From Rhodospirillaceae bacterium Spongia-Bin9 (GTDB taxonomy: Bacteria > Pseudomonadota > Alphaproteobacteria > Bin65): DNA of 35,937 nt. A model generated the notes under the pieces. It was not told the DNA's origin. It did not search any database and saw only the letters and a list, made by a program, of their open reading frames with translations. Shown here one piece after another: positions 26,783 to 34,952 of this stretch. A program made the translations under genes and the position numbers. Position 1 is the stretch's first letter; the number at the start of each line of letters is the position of its first letter. The stretch lies in NCBI GenBank assembly GCA_900197615.1, contig FZLR01000026.1, positions 1-35,937 of the forward strand, read 5' to 3'.

Positions 26783-27661
26783 ATGACAGAACCGAACCAC
26801 CCGATTACCGGCCTGTCGGCGATCGCCGACCGGTACGACGGCTACATCCTCGATCTCTGGGGCACCATCCATAACGGCGTCGAACCCCTGCCCGGCGCGG
26901 TCGGGTGCCTGCGCGCCCTGGCGGAACGAGGCAAGAGCGTGCTGATCCTGTCGAACGCGCCGCGCCGGACCGGCGCGGTCATCGAGCGGATGGATGCGGT
27001 CGGCATCCCGCGGGACTGCTACGGCCCGGTCCTGTCGTCGGGCGAGGCCGGCTGGCTGGCCCTGCGCGACCGTAAAGACCCCTGGCACGCAAACCTCGGC
27101 AACCGGGCTTATCCGGTCGGCGAGGCCGGCGACGAATCGGTCCTGCAGGACCAGCCGGTCGAAGAGGTCGATTCCGTCGAACGGGCGACCTTCCTGCTGT
27201 GCGTCGGCGCGTTCCGGCGAACCGATACCGTCGACGATTATGCCGGCCTTCTCTCGGCTGCGCTGGCGCGGCGTCTGCCGATGCTCTGCGTCAATCCCGA
27301 TCTGGAGGTGCTGCGCGGCCCCAACCGGGAGATCTGCGCCGGCGCCATTGCGGCGCGCTACGCGGAAATCGGCGGCGACGTGGGCTATCACGGCAAACCG
27401 CACCGCCCGATCTACGCGCTGAGTTTCGCCCTTCTTCCGGGGATCGCGCCGGCCCGCATCCTGGCGGTCGGCGATTCCCTGCGCACGGACATCGCCGGCG
27501 CCAACGCGGTCGGCATCGATTCGCTGTTCGTGACCGGCGGCCTGCTGGCCGAGGAGTTGGGCATCGCGCCGCTCGGCGAGCCGCCGGCAGGCGCACTGGC
27601 GCAGCTTTATGCACGTCACCGGCAGCGTCCCACATGGGCCTCTGCCGCCTTCCGGTGGTAG
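26783..27661 (+). CDS. HAD-superfamily hydrolase, TIGR01459 / NagD-like type
   Basis: The 292-aa protein begins with the HAD nucleophile motif DLWGTIHNGVEPLPGAVGCL (Asp24), where Trp replaces the usual second Asp as in this subfamily. It then has VLILSNAPRRT (motif II), a cap domain, YHGKPHRPIYALSF with the motif III lysine, and VGDSLRTDIAGANAVGIDSLFV (motif IV). Members are predicted phosphatases of small phosphorylated metabolites; the substrate is not known. Cytosolic. ATG 26783 was chosen because the conserved start YDGYILDLWG lies 18 residues in. It is upstream of the protease gene. Confidence 0.9.
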   Translation: MTEPNHPITGLSAIADRYDGYILDLWGTIHNGVEPLPGAVGCLRALAERGKSVLILSNAPRRTGAVIERMDAVGIPRDCYGPVLSSGEAGWLALRDRKDPWHANLGNRAYPVGEAGDESVLQDQPVEEVDSVERATFLLCVGAFRRTDTVDDYAGLLSAALARRLPMLCVNPDLEVLRGPNREICAGAIAARYAEIGGDVGYHGKPHRPIYALSFALLPGIAPARILAVGDSLRTDIAGANAVGIDSLFVTGGLLAEELGIAPLGEPPAGALAQLYARHRQRPTWASAAFRW

Positions 27662-27791
27662 AATGCCGGAAAGGCTTGCCCAAACCGCGGCGGATCATCA
27701 ATCCTGCGTGACGCTTCGCTCGAATCCCGGCAGAATTTTGCCCCATTTCAGGTATAACCGGCTGGCGGCCGACGTGAAACGGAAGACCCGA

Positions 27792-29300
27792 ATGAACCGA
27801 AGGACATTGCCGCAACCTGCCCGGATCGCGCCGACGGCCCTCGTTGCCCTGGCGTGTCTCGCTGCCTCCGGTCTCGGTGCGGGCGCCGGACATGCGGACA
27901 CCCGGAATGCAGCCGCTCCGGCCCCGGCAGCGGCCAAAACCGAACGTCATGCGCTGCCGGACCTGGTCGCCCGGCTGCTGCCCACCGTGGTCAGCATTAC
28001 GACGACCCAGGGCAGCGGGCCGGCGAATGTGCGCGAAGCACCCGAAGGTTCGCCCTTCCAGGAATATTTCAAGGAGTATTTCAACAAGCGCCGGAACCGG
28101 CAACGCGGTTCGGCCGTCGGCAGCGGATTCATCGTCAGCGCCGACGGTTATGTCGTCACGAACCATCATGTCATCAACCGCGCGTCGGCCGTGCGCGTGA
28201 TCCTGGACGGCGGCCGGCAGCTCGACGCCAGGGTGATCGGCCGCGATTCCCGTGCCGATCTGGCCGTATTGAAGGTCGAGCCGAAATCTCCGCTGCCCTT
28301 TGTGAAATGGGGCAATTCGGATACCGTGCGCATCGGCCAGGATGTCGTCGCCATCGGCAACCCGTTCGGACTCAGCCAGACCGTCACGACCGGCATCATC
28401 TCGGCGCGCGGGCGGCATCTGCGCAATTTCGGCGGTATCCCGGGCAGTTCGTTCGTCGATTTCCTGCAAACCGACGCGGCCATCAACAAAGGCAACAGCG
28501 GCGGCCCCCTGTTCAACCGCGCCGGCGATGTCATCGGCATCAACACCGCGATCTATTCCCGCGCCGAAATGAATGCAGGGATCGCCTTTGCGGTGCCGTC
28601 GAACCTGGCCGCGCCGATTATCGAACAACTGAAGCGCTACGGCCGCACCCGCCGCGGCTGGCTGGGCGTGCAAATCCAGTCGGTCGATGCCGAACTGGCG
28701 AAGACCCTGGGCATGGAAACGCCGACCGGCGCCCTGGTCGCGAATGTCGTCAGCGGCAGCCCGGCGGCAGAAGGCGGTATCGTCTCGGGAGACGTGATCC
28801 TGAAGTTCGACGGCAGGACGGTGCCCGGCGCATCGCGCCTGTCGCAGATCGTGGCGGCTGCGCCGGTCGGCAAGACGGTGAGCGTCACCGTGCTGCGGCG
28901 CGGAGCGCGCGTCACGCTCACCGTCGTCCTGGGCGAGCTGGAAAAAGCCGTGCAGACCGGCGCCGCCGAGAAACTCCCCAAGGAGGGGGTCCGGCCGGAC
29001 CTGTTCCCCGAACTCGGCTTGCGGCTCGGCAAGATCACGCCGGAACTGGCGCAACGCTACGAAACGGCGACGCAGGAGGGCGTCATCGTTCTCGGCGTCG
29101 AACCGGATAGCGACGCAGAGCAAAAGGGCCTGAAGCCGGGCGACGTGATTCTCGAAATGGAACAGACCGCAGTCGCGACTCCCGAGGCGGTCCGGACCCT
29201 GCTGGACCGGTCCAAGGAAGCGCGCAAGACATCTACGCTGCTCCTGGTTCAGCGCGGGGACGACCGGCGCTTCGTCGTGCTCGGTTTCAGGCTGCAATAG
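27792..29300 (+). CDS. Periplasmic serine protease, DegP/HtrA (Do) family
   Basis: The 502-aa protein has a signal peptide (basic start, hydrophobic core 14-33, likely cut after GHA). The trypsin-like domain carries His126 (VVTNHHVI), Asp156 (RADLAVL) and Ser236 (GNSGGPL), and two PDZ domains follow at about 288-382 and 405-500. Such proteases degrade or refold damaged envelope proteins. An insert EYFKEYFNKRRNRQRG before the core corresponds to the family's LA loop. ATG 27792 follows GGAAG at good spacing; a GTG six codons upstream is also possible. Confidence 0.95.
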   Translation: MNRRTLPQPARIAPTALVALACLAASGLGAGAGHADTRNAAAPAPAAAKTERHALPDLVARLLPTVVSITTTQGSGPANVREAPEGSPFQEYFKEYFNKRRNRQRGSAVGSGFIVSADGYVVTNHHVINRASAVRVILDGGRQLDARVIGRDSRADLAVLKVEPKSPLPFVKWGNSDTVRIGQDVVAIGNPFGLSQTVTTGIISARGRHLRNFGGIPGSSFVDFLQTDAAINKGNSGGPLFNRAGDVIGINTAIYSRAEMNAGIAFAVPSNLAAPIIEQLKRYGRTRRGWLGVQIQSVDAELAKTLGMETPTGALVANVVSGSPAAEGGIVSGDVILKFDGRTVPGASRLSQIVAAAPVGKTVSVTVLRRGARVTLTVVLGELEKAVQTGAAEKLPKEGVRPDLFPELGLRLGKITPELAQRYETATQEGVIVLGVEPDSDAEQKGLKPGDVILEMEQTAVATPEAVRTLLDRSKEARKTSTLLLVQRGDDRRFVVLGFRLQ

Positions 29301-29332
29301 GCGCCTTGAGAGACAGGGCCGGCAGCGGCGGT

Positions 29333-30244
29333 TCAGTCCCCGGAAACGGCGGCGGCGAACTCGTCGCGCCGGTAGCCCTGGAGGTACAGAAGGGCGGTCA
29401 GATCCCCATGCTCGATCCGGTGCTGCGCCGCCGCTGCGGCTGCGGGCTTGGCCCGAAATGCGACGCCGGCGCCCGCCGCCTGCAACATCGGGATGTCGTT
29501 AGCGCCGTCGCCGGCGGCCAGCGCGTCCTGCCGGCCCAGTCCACGGTCGGCGAGAAAGGCATCCATCGCCTCCAGCTTGCCGTCCGCGCCCAGCACGGGA
29601 TGCACCAGCCTGCCGGTCAGGACGCCGCCATCCAGCACAACGTCGTTGGCGACGTCGATATCGAATCCGCATTCCCGGCGGACATATTCCGAGTAGATCC
29701 GGAAACCGCCGGACACGAGCGCGGTCAACGCACCGTGATTGCCCATCGTGCGCACGAGGGTTCGCGCGCCCGGCGTAAATTCTATGCGATAGCAGAAGGC
29801 CTGGAGAAATTCCTTCTCCAGGCCGCCCAGCATTTCGACCCGCACGGCAAGCGCCTCGCGGAACGGGATTTCTCCGTTCATCGCCTGCTGCGTGATGCGG
29901 CGGACGGTGTCGCCGACGCCCAGCAGATCGGCCAGATCGTCGACCATCTCGTTGCGGATGACCGTCGATTCCATGTCGGCGACCAGCAGCCGCTTGCGCC
30001 GGTTCCCTGCGCCGGTCACGGCCACGTCGACCGGCAACCGGCCGACCGAGCCCTTGACCGCCGCCTGCGCCGCAGCGGGTTCGCCGCCGCCGAACGGGAT
30101 ATCGCACGCGACCTGGGGCGACAGCCAGTCCGGCTCTCCGCTATCGGCGCCGGCATCTTCCAGCGCCCAGCGGGCGGAGGTAACCGTCCCGTCGGAAAGA
30201 CGCGGCAGGGCCGGATTGGCAATCAGCGTCACGAAGTGACTCAT
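29333..30244 (-). CDS. serB: Phosphoserine phosphatase
   Basis: SerB catalyses the last step of serine synthesis. The 303-aa protein has an N-terminal regulatory region (about 1-75) and the HAD core: motif I LLVADMESTVI with Asp90, motif II TALVSGGF, and motif IV AAGDGANDIPML. The usual DxDST second Asp is Glu92 here. ATG 30244 gives the typical start MSHFVTLIANP; an upstream TTG is less likely. It is convergent with the protease gene and divergent from miaA with 65 bp between. Confidence 0.95.
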   Translation of the reverse strand: MSHFVTLIANPALPRLSDGTVTSARWALEDAGADSGEPDWLSPQVACDIPFGGGEPAAAQAAVKGSVGRLPVDVAVTGAGNRRKRLLVADMESTVIRNEMVDDLADLLGVGDTVRRITQQAMNGEIPFREALAVRVEMLGGLEKEFLQAFCYRIEFTPGARTLVRTMGNHGALTALVSGGFRIYSEYVRRECGFDIDVANDVVLDGGVLTGRLVHPVLGADGKLEAMDAFLADRGLGRQDALAAGDGANDIPMLQAAGAGVAFRAKPAAAAAAQHRIEHGDLTALLYLQGYRRDEFAAAVSGD

Positions 30245-30309
30245 CGCGGGCAAGATGCGGTGGCGCCGATGAAGAACGTCCGGGCGGCGCGATCAGGGAG
30301 CGGACGGGT

Positions 30310-31281
30310 TTGACTGCGCCAGCCGACAGGCCCGCGCGAAATCCGGATGGGCATACGAAGATCGTCGTCATCGGCGGCCCGACCGCCGGCGGCAAGTCCG
30401 AAATCGCGCTGCAGATTGCGCGGGAATTCGGCGGCGCGGTGATCAATGCCGACAGCATGCAGGTGTATCAGGAACTGAAAATCGTCACCGCGCGGCCCGA
30501 TGACGCGGCGCTGGCGGCGGCGCCGCACCGGCTGTACGGCATTCTTCCGGCGCGGGAGCGCTGCTCGGCCGGCCGGTGGCGGCGCCTGGCGCTGGAAGAG
30601 ATCGCCGCAGCGGGTGCGGCCGGGTTGCTGCCGGTCGCGGTCGGCGGCACCGGCCTGTATCTCAAGGCCCTTCTGGACGGGATTGCCGCAGTTCCCGACA
30701 TTCCCGAAGCGCGGGTGCGGAGCGTTGCCGCGTGGCTGGAGGAGGCCGGCCTCGAAGCCGGACGCGAGCGGCTGCGCGCCGTCGATCCGGCGACCGCCGG
30801 ACGGCTGGCCGCGATCGACCGGCAGCGGCTGATCCGCGCCCTGTCCGTATTCGAAGAGACAGGCAGACCGCTTTCCGCCTGGTCCGGGCAAAGCGCGAAA
30901 GCGCCGGCCCTTCGCGCTTTCAGGATCGCGATTATGCCGCCGCGCGAAGACCTCTATCCGCGTATCGACGCCCGCTTCGCCCGGATGATCGACGGCGGGG
31001 CGCTGGACGAAGCTCGACGGCTCCAGGCCCTGGAACTCGATCCGTTGCTGCCGGCGATGAAGGCGGTCGGCGTGCCGCAGATGCTGGCCCATCTCAGGGG
31101 CGAGACCGACCGCGCCGCGATGATCGTACAGGGCCAGACCGCCACGCGGCGCTTTGCCAAACGGCAGTTCACCTGGTTCCGGCGTCAATATCGTTCGCCA
31201 GATGCCGGTTTTGCGCAATTTTCGGAAAGTATGCGCGACGAATTGTTTAATAAAATTCGTCAATTCCGGTTGACGGCGTAG
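30310..31281 (+). CDS. miaA: tRNA dimethylallyltransferase
   Basis: MiaA transfers a dimethylallyl group to A37 of tRNAs that read codons starting with U. The 323-aa protein has P-loop VVIGGPTAGGKSEIALQIA near residue 20, NADSMQVYQELKIVTARP (catalytic Asp and tRNA contacts), VGGTGLYLKALLDGIA and RQRLIRALSVFEETGRPLS. No ATG lies before the P-loop; the TTG at 30310 is preceded by AGGGAG at about eight bases, so it is taken as start. A hairpin with a T-run follows about 85 bp after the stop. Confidence 0.95.
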   Translation: MTAPADRPARNPDGHTKIVVIGGPTAGGKSEIALQIAREFGGAVINADSMQVYQELKIVTARPDDAALAAAPHRLYGILPARERCSAGRWRRLALEEIAAAGAAGLLPVAVGGTGLYLKALLDGIAAVPDIPEARVRSVAAWLEEAGLEAGRERLRAVDPATAGRLAAIDRQRLIRALSVFEETGRPLSAWSGQSAKAPALRAFRIAIMPPREDLYPRIDARFARMIDGGALDEARRLQALELDPLLPAMKAVGVPQMLAHLRGETDRAAMIVQGQTATRRFAKRQFTWFRRQYRSPDAGFAQFSESMRDELFNKIRQFRLTA

Positions 31282-31364
31282 GCCGCGGGCCGTATTTCCG
31301 CATTTCGGATCGACCGCTTGTCCCGCCGGACAGCGGGATGGAATGGCCTGAAAAGGGCAAGCGC

Positions 31365-31389
31365 CGCCGCCGCGAGCGGCGATTTTTTT
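31365..31389 (+). terminator. Intrinsic terminator downstream of miaA / in the ilvB leader
   Basis: CGCCGC and GCGGCG form a 6-bp GC stem around CGCGA, followed by ATTTTTTT. A second hairpin (TCCCGC/GCGGGA, 31321-31338) precedes it. It most simply ends miaA; being 86 bp before ilvB it could also attenuate that operon. Confidence 0.6.
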
Positions 31390-31474
31390 CGCCTCCGGAC
31401 GGACTATGTTTCCGGACGGCTTTGCTATTGGCCGGAACCGGCCGGCCGTGAGGCGAATCCCGGGAGACGGATCG

Positions 31475-33235
31475 ATGTCGCAAGAGATGACAGGCTCGGA
31501 AATCGTCCTGCGCGCCCTGGTGGAACAGGGCGTCGATACGATTTTCGGCTACCCCGGCGGCGCCGTGCTGCCGATCTACGACGCGCTGCATGTGCAGAAT
31601 TCGATCCGTCACATCCTGGTCCGCCAGGAGGGCGGCGCCGTCCATGCCGCCGAAGGCTATGCGCGCTCGACCGGCAAGGTCGGCGTCGTGCTGGTGACGT
31701 CCGGCCCCGGCGCAACCAACGCCGTGACCGGGCTGACCGACGCGCTTATGGATTCCGTTCCGGTGGTCTGCCTGACCGGCCAGGTGCCGACCCACCTGAT
31801 CGGCAACGACGCCTTCCAGGAAGCGGATACCACCGGCATCACCCGCCCCTGCACAAAGCACAACTACCTGGTGAAGGACATCGCCGATCTGGCGCGGACC
31901 GTCCACGAAGCCTTCTACGTCGCGCGCAGCGGCCGGCCGGGGCCGGTCGTGATCGACCTGCCCAAGGATATCCTGCAGGGGCCGGGAACCTATACGCCGC
32001 CGTCGATCAACGGCCACCGGTCCTACAAGCCGCGCAAGAAAGGCGATATCGGCCAGATCGAGAAAGCCGCCGCAGCGATGGCGCAGGCGGAGCGCCCGCT
32101 TTTTTACTGCGGCGGCGGCGTCGTCAATGCCGGACCGAAGGCGTCGCACCTGCTGACCGAGCTGGTGAAGCTCACCGGGTTTCCCTGCACGCTCACCCTG
32201 ATGGGCCTGGGGGCCCTGCCCGCCTCCAACAAACAGTTCCTCGGCATGGTCGGCATGCATGGCACCTACGAGAGCAATCTCGCCATGTATCATTGCGACC
32301 TGATGATCAATATCGGCGCCCGCTTCGACGACCGGGTGACCGGCAAGCTCGACGAGTTCGCGCCCCACTCGACCAAGATCCATGTCGATATCGATCCGTC
32401 GTCGATCAACAAGAATGTCCGGGCCGACATCCCGATCGTCGGCGACGCCGCCCATGTGCTGGAGGATCTGACCAAGGTCTGGAAGGCCCGCCAGCATCGC
32501 GCCGACCGGAAGAAAATGGACGCCTGGTGGGCGCAGATCGACGAATGGCGCAGCCGGGACTGCCTGAAATACAAACAGTCCGACACGCTGATCAAACCGC
32601 AATATGCGCTCGAACGCCTGCGCGAGCTGACCGGGGGCCGCGACGATGTATTCGTCACAACCGAGGTCGGCCAGCACCAGATGTGGGCGGCCCAGTTCCT
32701 GCCGTTCGAGAAACCGAACCGGTGGATGACCTCCGGCGGCCTCGGCACGATGGGCTACGGGCTGCCGGCGGCGATGGGCGTGCAGGTCGCGCACCCGGAC
32801 GCCCTGGTCATCGACGTAGCGGGCGAAGCCTCCGTCCTGATGAACATCCAGGAGATGAGCACGGTGGCGCAGTATCGCCTGCCGGTGAAGATCTTCATCC
32901 TCAACAACGAATATATGGGCATGGTCCGGCAATGGCAGGAACTGCTGCACGGCGGCCGCTATTCCGAGAGCTACATGGATTCGCTGCCCGATTTCGTGAA
33001 GCTGGCGGAGAGCTTCGGCGCGGTCGGCCTGCGCGCCGAGAAACCGTCGGATGTCGATGGCGTGATCGAGGAGATGATCGCCGTCGACAAGGCGGTGATC
33101 GCCGACATCCTGGTCGACAAGGCGGAGAACTGCTTCCCGATGATTCCGTCCGGCGCGGCCCATCACAAGATGTTGCTCGGCCCCGAAGACCAGGCCGACA
33201 ACCCGATCTCCGAAGAAGGCATGGTGCTGGTCTAG
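31475..33235 (+). CDS. ilvB: Acetolactate synthase, large catalytic subunit
   Basis: The enzyme condenses pyruvate with pyruvate or 2-ketobutyrate, the first common step of valine, leucine and isoleucine synthesis, using TPP, Mg and FAD. The 586-aa protein has the TPP-activating glutamate in VRQEGGAVHAAEGYA, GPGATNAVTGLTDA, and the TPP site DVAGEASVLMNIQEM...ILNNEYMGMVRQW. There the usual GDG/GDA is GEA, seen in other alphaproteobacterial enzymes from memory. ATG 31475 follows GGGAGA; an earlier in-frame ATG adds 23 poorly conserved residues. It is operonic with the regulatory subunit 61 bp downstream. Confidence 0.97.
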   Translation: MSQEMTGSEIVLRALVEQGVDTIFGYPGGAVLPIYDALHVQNSIRHILVRQEGGAVHAAEGYARSTGKVGVVLVTSGPGATNAVTGLTDALMDSVPVVCLTGQVPTHLIGNDAFQEADTTGITRPCTKHNYLVKDIADLARTVHEAFYVARSGRPGPVVIDLPKDILQGPGTYTPPSINGHRSYKPRKKGDIGQIEKAAAAMAQAERPLFYCGGGVVNAGPKASHLLTELVKLTGFPCTLTLMGLGALPASNKQFLGMVGMHGTYESNLAMYHCDLMINIGARFDDRVTGKLDEFAPHSTKIHVDIDPSSINKNVRADIPIVGDAAHVLEDLTKVWKARQHRADRKKMDAWWAQIDEWRSRDCLKYKQSDTLIKPQYALERLRELTGGRDDVFVTTEVGQHQMWAAQFLPFEKPNRWMTSGGLGTMGYGLPAAMGVQVAHPDALVIDVAGEASVLMNIQEMSTVAQYRLPVKIFILNNEYMGMVRQWQELLHGGRYSESYMDSLPDFVKLAESFGAVGLRAEKPSDVDGVIEEMIAVDKAVIADILVDKAENCFPMIPSGAAHHKMLLGPEDQADNPISEEGMVLV

Positions 33236-33296
33236 GCGCCGGCCGCCACCGACCGACCGCAAGAAAACCGGACACTGGAAGACAGGCAGGACAGCC

Positions 33297-33794
33297 ATGA
33301 CCGAACGGCATGTGATCGCCGTGCTGGTGGACAACGAACCCGGCGTGCTCGCCCGGGTCATCGGCCTGTTCTCCGGCCGCGGCTACAATATCGAGAGCCT
33401 GACGGTGTCGGAGGTCGACGCCGAGGCCGGCCTGTCGCGCATCAACGTCGTCACCCTGGGCACGCCCATGGTGATCGAGCAGATCAAGAACCAGCTCGAC
33501 CGGCTGGTGCCGGTCCATTCGGTCCACGACCTGACCGAGGAAGGCCCCCATGTCGAGACCGAACTGGCCCTGCTCAAGGTCGCCGGCCAGGGCGACAAGC
33601 GGGTCGAAGCCCTGCGCATCGCCGACATCTTCGGCGCCAAGGTCGACGATACGACGCTCGAATCGTTTATCTTCCGGCTCGACGGCCAGTCCGAGAAGAT
33701 CGGCCGCTTCATCGAGCTGATGAAGCCCCTCGGCCTCGTCGAGGTCGCCCGCACCGGCGCTGTCGCGATCAGCCGGGGGAGCGAGGGGGTTTAG
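33297..33794 (+). CDS. ilvH: Acetolactate synthase, small regulatory subunit
   Basis: The 165-aa subunit activates the catalytic subunit and confers valine feedback inhibition. It has an N-terminal ACT domain, HVIAVLVDNEPGVLARVIGLFSGRGYNIESLTV (about 5-37), and a C-terminal domain with ALRIADIFGAKVDD and LDGQSEKIGRFIELMKPLGLVEVARTGAVAISRG. It has standard length. Bases 33583-33645 are partly repeated 1,245 bp downstream beyond the Fic module. The ATG is preceded by AGGACAG. Confidence 0.97.
   Translation: MTERHVIAVLVDNEPGVLARVIGLFSGRGYNIESLTVSEVDAEAGLSRINVVTLGTPMVIEQIKNQLDRLVPVHSVHDLTEEGPHVETELALLKVAGQGDKRVEALRIADIFGAKVDDTTLESFIFRLDGQSEKIGRFIELMKPLGLVEVARTGAVAISRGSEGV
33596..33638 (+). repeat. 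Direct repeat, left copy (inside ilvH)
   Basis: This 43-bp segment, encoding part of KRVEALRIADIFGA, recurs at 34841-34883 with a single mismatch and in the same orientation. The two copies bracket the tandem repeat and the toxin-antitoxin genes. Confidence 0.9.
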
Positions 33795-33853
33795 GCGGGG
33801 AGGAAAGCCCGGCGACGAGCCGAAATTCCCCAAGGTTCGTTGTGCCGCCCTGC

Positions 33854-33918
33854 GAGGCATTTGGGCGAGGCATCCGGGCGGGGCATCCGGGCGAGGCATC
33901 CGGGCGAGGCATCCGGGC
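33854..33918. repeat. Five 13-bp tandem repeats between ilvH and the antitoxin
   Basis: Head-to-tail copies of GAGGCATCCGGGC. Unit 1 reads GAGGCATTTGGGC and unit 3 starts GGGG; the other three are identical. The length of 13 is not a multiple of three and no supported gene crosses it, so it is a non-coding minisatellite-like array. It lies 123 bp before the antitoxin start. Confidence 0.93.
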
Positions 33919-34041
33919 GGTGCGCACGCCGCCGTGCGGCTTCTACAGCTCGGTTCCGGCATCTATGGCGCCCATCGATTGCACTCTCCAATGGGGCACA
34001 GGCCAGTGGCGCAAAGGAATGACCTGCGGTAGGGTCGAACC

Positions 34042-34260
34042 ATGACCGTAACGCGCAGAGGCCCCGGTTCTCCCCGAGCCGCCGCGGACGGGCGACTCGC
34101 TGAGGCTGCCCATTTGCAGGCAATCGAGGGTAATCCGCTTTCTCCCGACGAGCTTGCCATGTTCGAAATGTTCGAGCGCGAAGAGTGGCCGCCGGAGGAT
34201 CGCCGCGCCCACATCGAACAGCAGATCGAGAACCGCCGGCGCATCGTCGCGGCGGAATGA
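34042..34260 (+). CDS. VbhA-like antitoxin of a Fic toxin
   Basis: The 72-aa helical, acidic protein has the layout of class I Fic antitoxins such as VbhA: an N-terminal helix ending in AAHLQAIEGNPLSPDELAMFEMFEREEWPPEDR and a charged C-terminus. The inhibitory motif of that family is (S/T)xxxE(G/N), whose Glu blocks ATP binding by contacting the second Arg of the Fic core. Here Glu29-Gly30 are present but the Ser/Thr position is Leu25. It overlaps the Fic gene by 4 nt (ATGA), giving coupled synthesis with antitoxin first. Assignment rests on motif and context. Confidence 0.75.
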   Translation: MTVTRRGPGSPRAAADGRLAEAAHLQAIEGNPLSPDELAMFEMFEREEWPPEDRRAHIEQQIENRRRIVAAE

Positions 34261-34823
34261 GCGACCCCGAATACTGCTATCCGCCGGCATTCGCAGTTCT
34301 CCGCAACAAGCTGGACATCCGGGATGCCGGCACGCTGGAGGCAGCGGAACGGCAATTCGTCGCCCAGCGGCTTCTCGAATCCGTTCCGGGCGGCGACTTC
34401 GACCTTCCCCATCTGCGCGCCATTCACCGCCACCTGTTCCAAGACGTCTACGAGTGGGCGGGCGAACTTCGCACGGTCGAGATAGCCAAGAGCGGCAGCC
34501 GGTTCCAACCGAAACGCTTTATCCGGTCGGGCATGGCAGATATCCACCGCCGCATCGTGGGGGCCGAGTATCTCCGGGGGCGGGGGCCGGACTCGTTCGC
34601 CGCAGCCGCCGGCCCGATCCTCGGCGACGTCAACCATGTCCATCCGTTCCGCGAAGGCAATGGGCGCGCACAACTCCAATATCTGAAACAACTCGCGACA
34701 CGCGCCGGCCACGCGCTGGACCTCACACGGCTGGACCCTGAAACCTGGCTGGACGCTTCGCACCGTTCCAACGCGGGCGAACACGCGGCCATGGCGCGGT
34801 GCATCCGGCAAGCGCTCGGGTGA
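34257..34823 (+). CDS. Fic-domain protein (putative AMP-transferase toxin)
   Basis: Fic proteins transfer AMP from ATP to target hydroxyls; bacterial toxins of this type modify, for example, gyrase and topoisomerase IV. The 188-aa protein has the N-terminal Fic helices (LPHLRAIHRHLFQDVYEWAGELRTVEI, 50-76), the flap region near SGSRFQPKRF, and the core HPFREGNGRAQL at 129-140. The consensus is HxFx(D/E)GNGRxxR; catalytic His129, the acidic Glu133 and Arg137 are kept, but the final Arg is Leu140. No secretion domain is present, so it is an intracellular module. ATG 34257 overlaps the antitoxin stop. Confidence 0.88.
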   Translation: MSDPEYCYPPAFAVLRNKLDIRDAGTLEAAERQFVAQRLLESVPGGDFDLPHLRAIHRHLFQDVYEWAGELRTVEIAKSGSRFQPKRFIRSGMADIHRRIVGAEYLRGRGPDSFAAAAGPILGDVNHVHPFREGNGRAQLQYLKQLATRAGHALDLTRLDPETWLDASHRSNAGEHAAMARCIRQALG

Positions 34824-34828
34824 GCGTC

Positions 34829-34890
34829 CGGCGAGGGCGTCAAGCGGGTCGAGGCCCTGCGCATCGCCGACATCTTCGGCGCCGGCGTCA
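34829..34890 (+). pseudogene. Broken fragment of ilvH (right copy of direct repeat)
   Basis: Bases 34841-34883 match ilvH 33596-33638 with one difference; similarity fades on both sides within about 15 bases. In frame it would read KRVEALRIADIFGAGVTR. It has no start or full domain, so it is a remnant. It begins right after the Fic stop, which suggests that the Fic module and this fragment arrived or were rearranged together. Confidence 0.8.
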
Positions 34891-34952
34891 CCCGAACAAA
34901 GCAGCCGATTGACCTCCGCATATGAGTCGTTACAATGGAACAAATCTAATAT

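Noticed and set aside
31338-31451. Possible 37-aa leader peptide upstream of ilvB
   Set aside because: It starts MEWPEKGKRRRR and has a few Leu but no run of Ile/Val/Leu codons, and its own ribosome site is poor, so attenuation by this peptide is unsupported.
31247-33361. A 704-codon minus-strand open frame opposite ilvB and ilvH
   Set aside because: Shadow of the real acetolactate synthase genes; composition is His/Arg/Asp/Gly-rich and there are no motifs.
33963-34943. A 326-codon minus-strand open frame across the Fic module
   Set aside because: Antisense to the Fic and antitoxin genes, whose motifs and ATGA coupling are clear; the apparent repeat of its peptide opposite ilvH only reflects the duplicated DNA.
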